Positions 62,727 to 64,000 of a stretch of 64,000 nucleotides of DNA are shown piece by piece. The translations under genes and the position numbers were made by a program. The stretch's first letter is position 1. Each line of letters begins with the position of its first letter. Source of the stretch: Streptomyces stelliscabiei (GTDB lineage: Bacteria; Actinomycetota; Actinomycetes; Streptomycetales; Streptomycetaceae); assembly GCF_014873495.1 (NCBI RefSeq), contig NZ_JADBGF010000001.1, forward strand, positions 2,790,001 to 2,854,000, given 5' to 3'. Under the pieces are notes generated by a model. That model was not told the DNA's origin and ran no database searches. It worked only from the letters and a program-made list of their open reading frames with translations.

Positions 62727-64000
62727 TCATCCCTGGGTCTGCTGGATAGCTTCGCGAAGCACCTGGCGGTCGTCGAAGGGACGTACCACGCCGGCGATGT
62801 CCTGGCCCTGCTCGTGACCCTTGCCCGCGACCAGCACGGTGTCGCCCGGCCGCGCGCGGGCCACCGCCGCGGCGATCGCGGCGGCCCGGTCCTCGAACAG
62901 GAGGACCTCGCCGCGCTCGTGCGCCGGCACGGACGCCGCGCCCTGGAGCATGGTCGCGAGGATCGCGAGGGGGTCCTCGGAGCGGGGGTTGTCGGAGGTC
63001 AGTACGGCCGTGTCGGAGAGCCGGGCCATGGCGGCGCCCATCGGCGCGCGCTTGGTCGTGTCCCGGTCGCCGCCGCAGCCGAGCACGATGTGCAGGCTGC
63101 CCTCGGTGACCTTGCGCAGCGCCTTGAGGACCGACTCGACCGCGTCCGTCTTGTGGGCGTAGTCGACGACCGCGAGGTAGGGCTGCCCGGCGTCCACGCG
63201 CTCCAGCCGGCCCGGCACGCCCGGTACGGCGGCGACACCGTCCGCGGCGGTCTGCGGGTCGATCCCGGCGACGGCCAGCGCGGCGACGGCCGCCAGGGTG
63301 TTGGCGACGTTGAAGGAGCCCGGCAGCGGGGACCTGGCGGTGATCCGCTCGCCCTTGGGCCCGACCACCGTGAACGTCGAGTCCATGGGGCCGATCCGGA
63401 CGCCCTCGGCGCGCCAGTCGGCGTCCGGGTGCCCCTCGGCGGAGAAGGTGACGACGGGGACCGTGGCCTCGTCGACGAGCCGGCGGCCGTACTCGTCGTC
63501 GAGGTTGACGACGCCGAGCCGGCTGCGTTCCGGGGTGAACAGCTGTGCCTTGGCCCGGAAGTAGTCCTCCATGTCGGAGTGGAACTCCATGTGCTCCGGG
63601 CTGAGGTTGTTGAAGACCGCCACGTCGAAGACGCAGCCGTCGACCCGGCCGAGGACCAGGGCGTGGCTGGACACCTCCATGACGACCGAGTCGACGCCGC
63701 GTTCGCGCATGACCGCGAACAGGGCCTGGAGGTCGGTGGCCTCGGGGGTGGTCCGCTCGGACTTGATGCGCTCGTCGCCGATGCGCGTCTCGACCGTGCC
63801 GATGAGCCCCGTGGAGCGCACGGCCTGCAGACCGCCCTCGACGAGGTACGCGGTGGTGGTCTTGCCGGACGTGCCGGTGATGCCGATCTGGAGCAGGTCG
63901 CGGCCCGGCCGGCCGTAGATCGTGGCCGCCAGCTCGCCCATCCGCGCGCGCGGGTTCTCCACGACGAGCGCGGGGAGTCCGGCGGCGGCGGCGCGCTCGG
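62727..64000 (-). CDS. murE: UDP-MurNAc-dipeptide:diaminopimelate ligase (partial)
   Basis: The last 424 or so residues of MurE; the start lies beyond the window edge. The ATP loop is GITGTSGKTTTAYLVEGGLQ, and SDNPRSEDPLAIL is the DNPR motif that selects diaminopimelate. It adds DAP (LL-DAP in Streptomyces walls) to UDP-MurNAc-L-Ala-D-Glu. The reading frame stays open to position 64000 (residues ERAAAAGLPALVVEN), confirming truncation by the window and not by mutation. Confidence 0.96.
   Translation of the reverse strand, partial: ERAAAAGLPALVVENPRARMGELAATIYGRPGRDLLQIGITGTSGKTTTAYLVEGGLQAVRSTGLIGTVETRIGDERIKSERTTPEATDLQALFAVMRERGVDSVVMEVSSHALVLGRVDGCVFDVAVFNNLSPEHMEFHSDMEDYFRAKAQLFTPERSRLGVVNLDDEYGRRLVDEATVPVVTFSAEGHPDADWRAEGVRIGPMDSTFTVVGPKGERITARSPLPGSFNVANTLAAVAALAVAGIDPQTAADGVAAVPGVPGRLERVDAGQPYLAVVDYAHKTDAVESVLKALRKVTEGSLHIVLGCGGDRDTTKRAPMGAAMARLSDTAVLTSDNPRSEDPLAILATMLQGAASVPAHERGEVLLFEDRAAAIAAAVARARPGDTVLVAGKGHEQGQDIAGVVRPFDDRQVLREAIQQTQG

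Noticed and set aside
62727-64000. Truncated murE pseudogene
   Set aside because: The frame stays open to the window end; it is cut only by the window edge.

Overview
The window is a high-GC actinobacterial core-chromosome segment, almost certainly from a Streptomyces. Third codon positions are overwhelmingly G/C, GTG starts are frequent and TTA codons are nearly absent. A full-length DivIVA with a Gln/Met/Gly-rich insert is present. The gene order (lgt, trp genes, his genes, dnaE, ileS, divIVA, sepF, ftsZ, dcw genes) matches the conserved core order known from Streptomyces coelicolor. I see no insertion sequence, prophage, tRNA, rRNA or CRISPR array. The interest lies in small unknown genes inside biosynthetic operons, unusual motifs in housekeeping enzymes, and regulatory elements.

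Layout. 1-2989: a CitE-like lyase, lgt and a DsbA-like protein. 3106-10407: trpA, trpB, trpM, trpC, three small membrane-protein genes, trpE and hisI, all on the minus strand. 10577-11212: a TIGR03085-family gene on the plus strand. 11285-17035: hisF, a ridA-type gene, priA (hisA/trpF), hisH, a 54-residue membrane protein gene, hisB, hisC and hisD, mostly overlapping. 17240-26030: lineage-typical genes, including a beta-helix/membrane protein, a helical-repeat protein with a TTA codon, LON-domain and YbaK proteins, an ABC exporter, a NYN-domain protein and a 54-residue basic protein. 26137-29676: dnaE. 29893-42916: a DUF2252 protein, a second DsbA-like protein, a lipoprotein, a large LuxR-type ATPase regulator with a TTA codon, a PhoD phosphatase, a hydrolase, an MscS channel and a Na+/H+ antiporter. 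42988-45962: GNAT, rluD, lspA and a TraR/DksA protein. 46283-49756: a T-box leader and ileS. 50009-64000: divIVA, yggT, sepF, yggS, pgeF, ftsZ, ftsQ, murG, ftsW, murD, mraY, murF and murE (cut by the window edge), all on the minus strand.

How the genes work together. TrpE, TrpC, TrpB and TrpA cover most of tryptophan synthesis. No trpF is visible; PriA, in the his cluster, is the enzyme known to supply that step in Streptomyces. HisI, F, A, H, B, C and D supply most of histidine synthesis. Lgt and LspA are the first two enzymes of lipoprotein maturation, and one lipoprotein substrate is encoded at 33022-33654. The dcw segment couples peptidoglycan precursor synthesis (MurE, F, D, G, MraY) to septation (FtsW, Q, Z, SepF) and to DivIVA-directed tip growth. 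ftsA and murC are absent from it. ileS carries a T-box leader with an Ile specifier and a hairpin that sequesters the Shine-Dalgarno sequence, and its product has an altered HIGH signature (GAHH).

Most boundaries between convergent units are marked by long perfect hairpins. Several plus- and minus-strand genes have a -10-like hexamer only 6-8 bases before the start codon and no Shine-Dalgarno, suggesting leaderless mRNAs.
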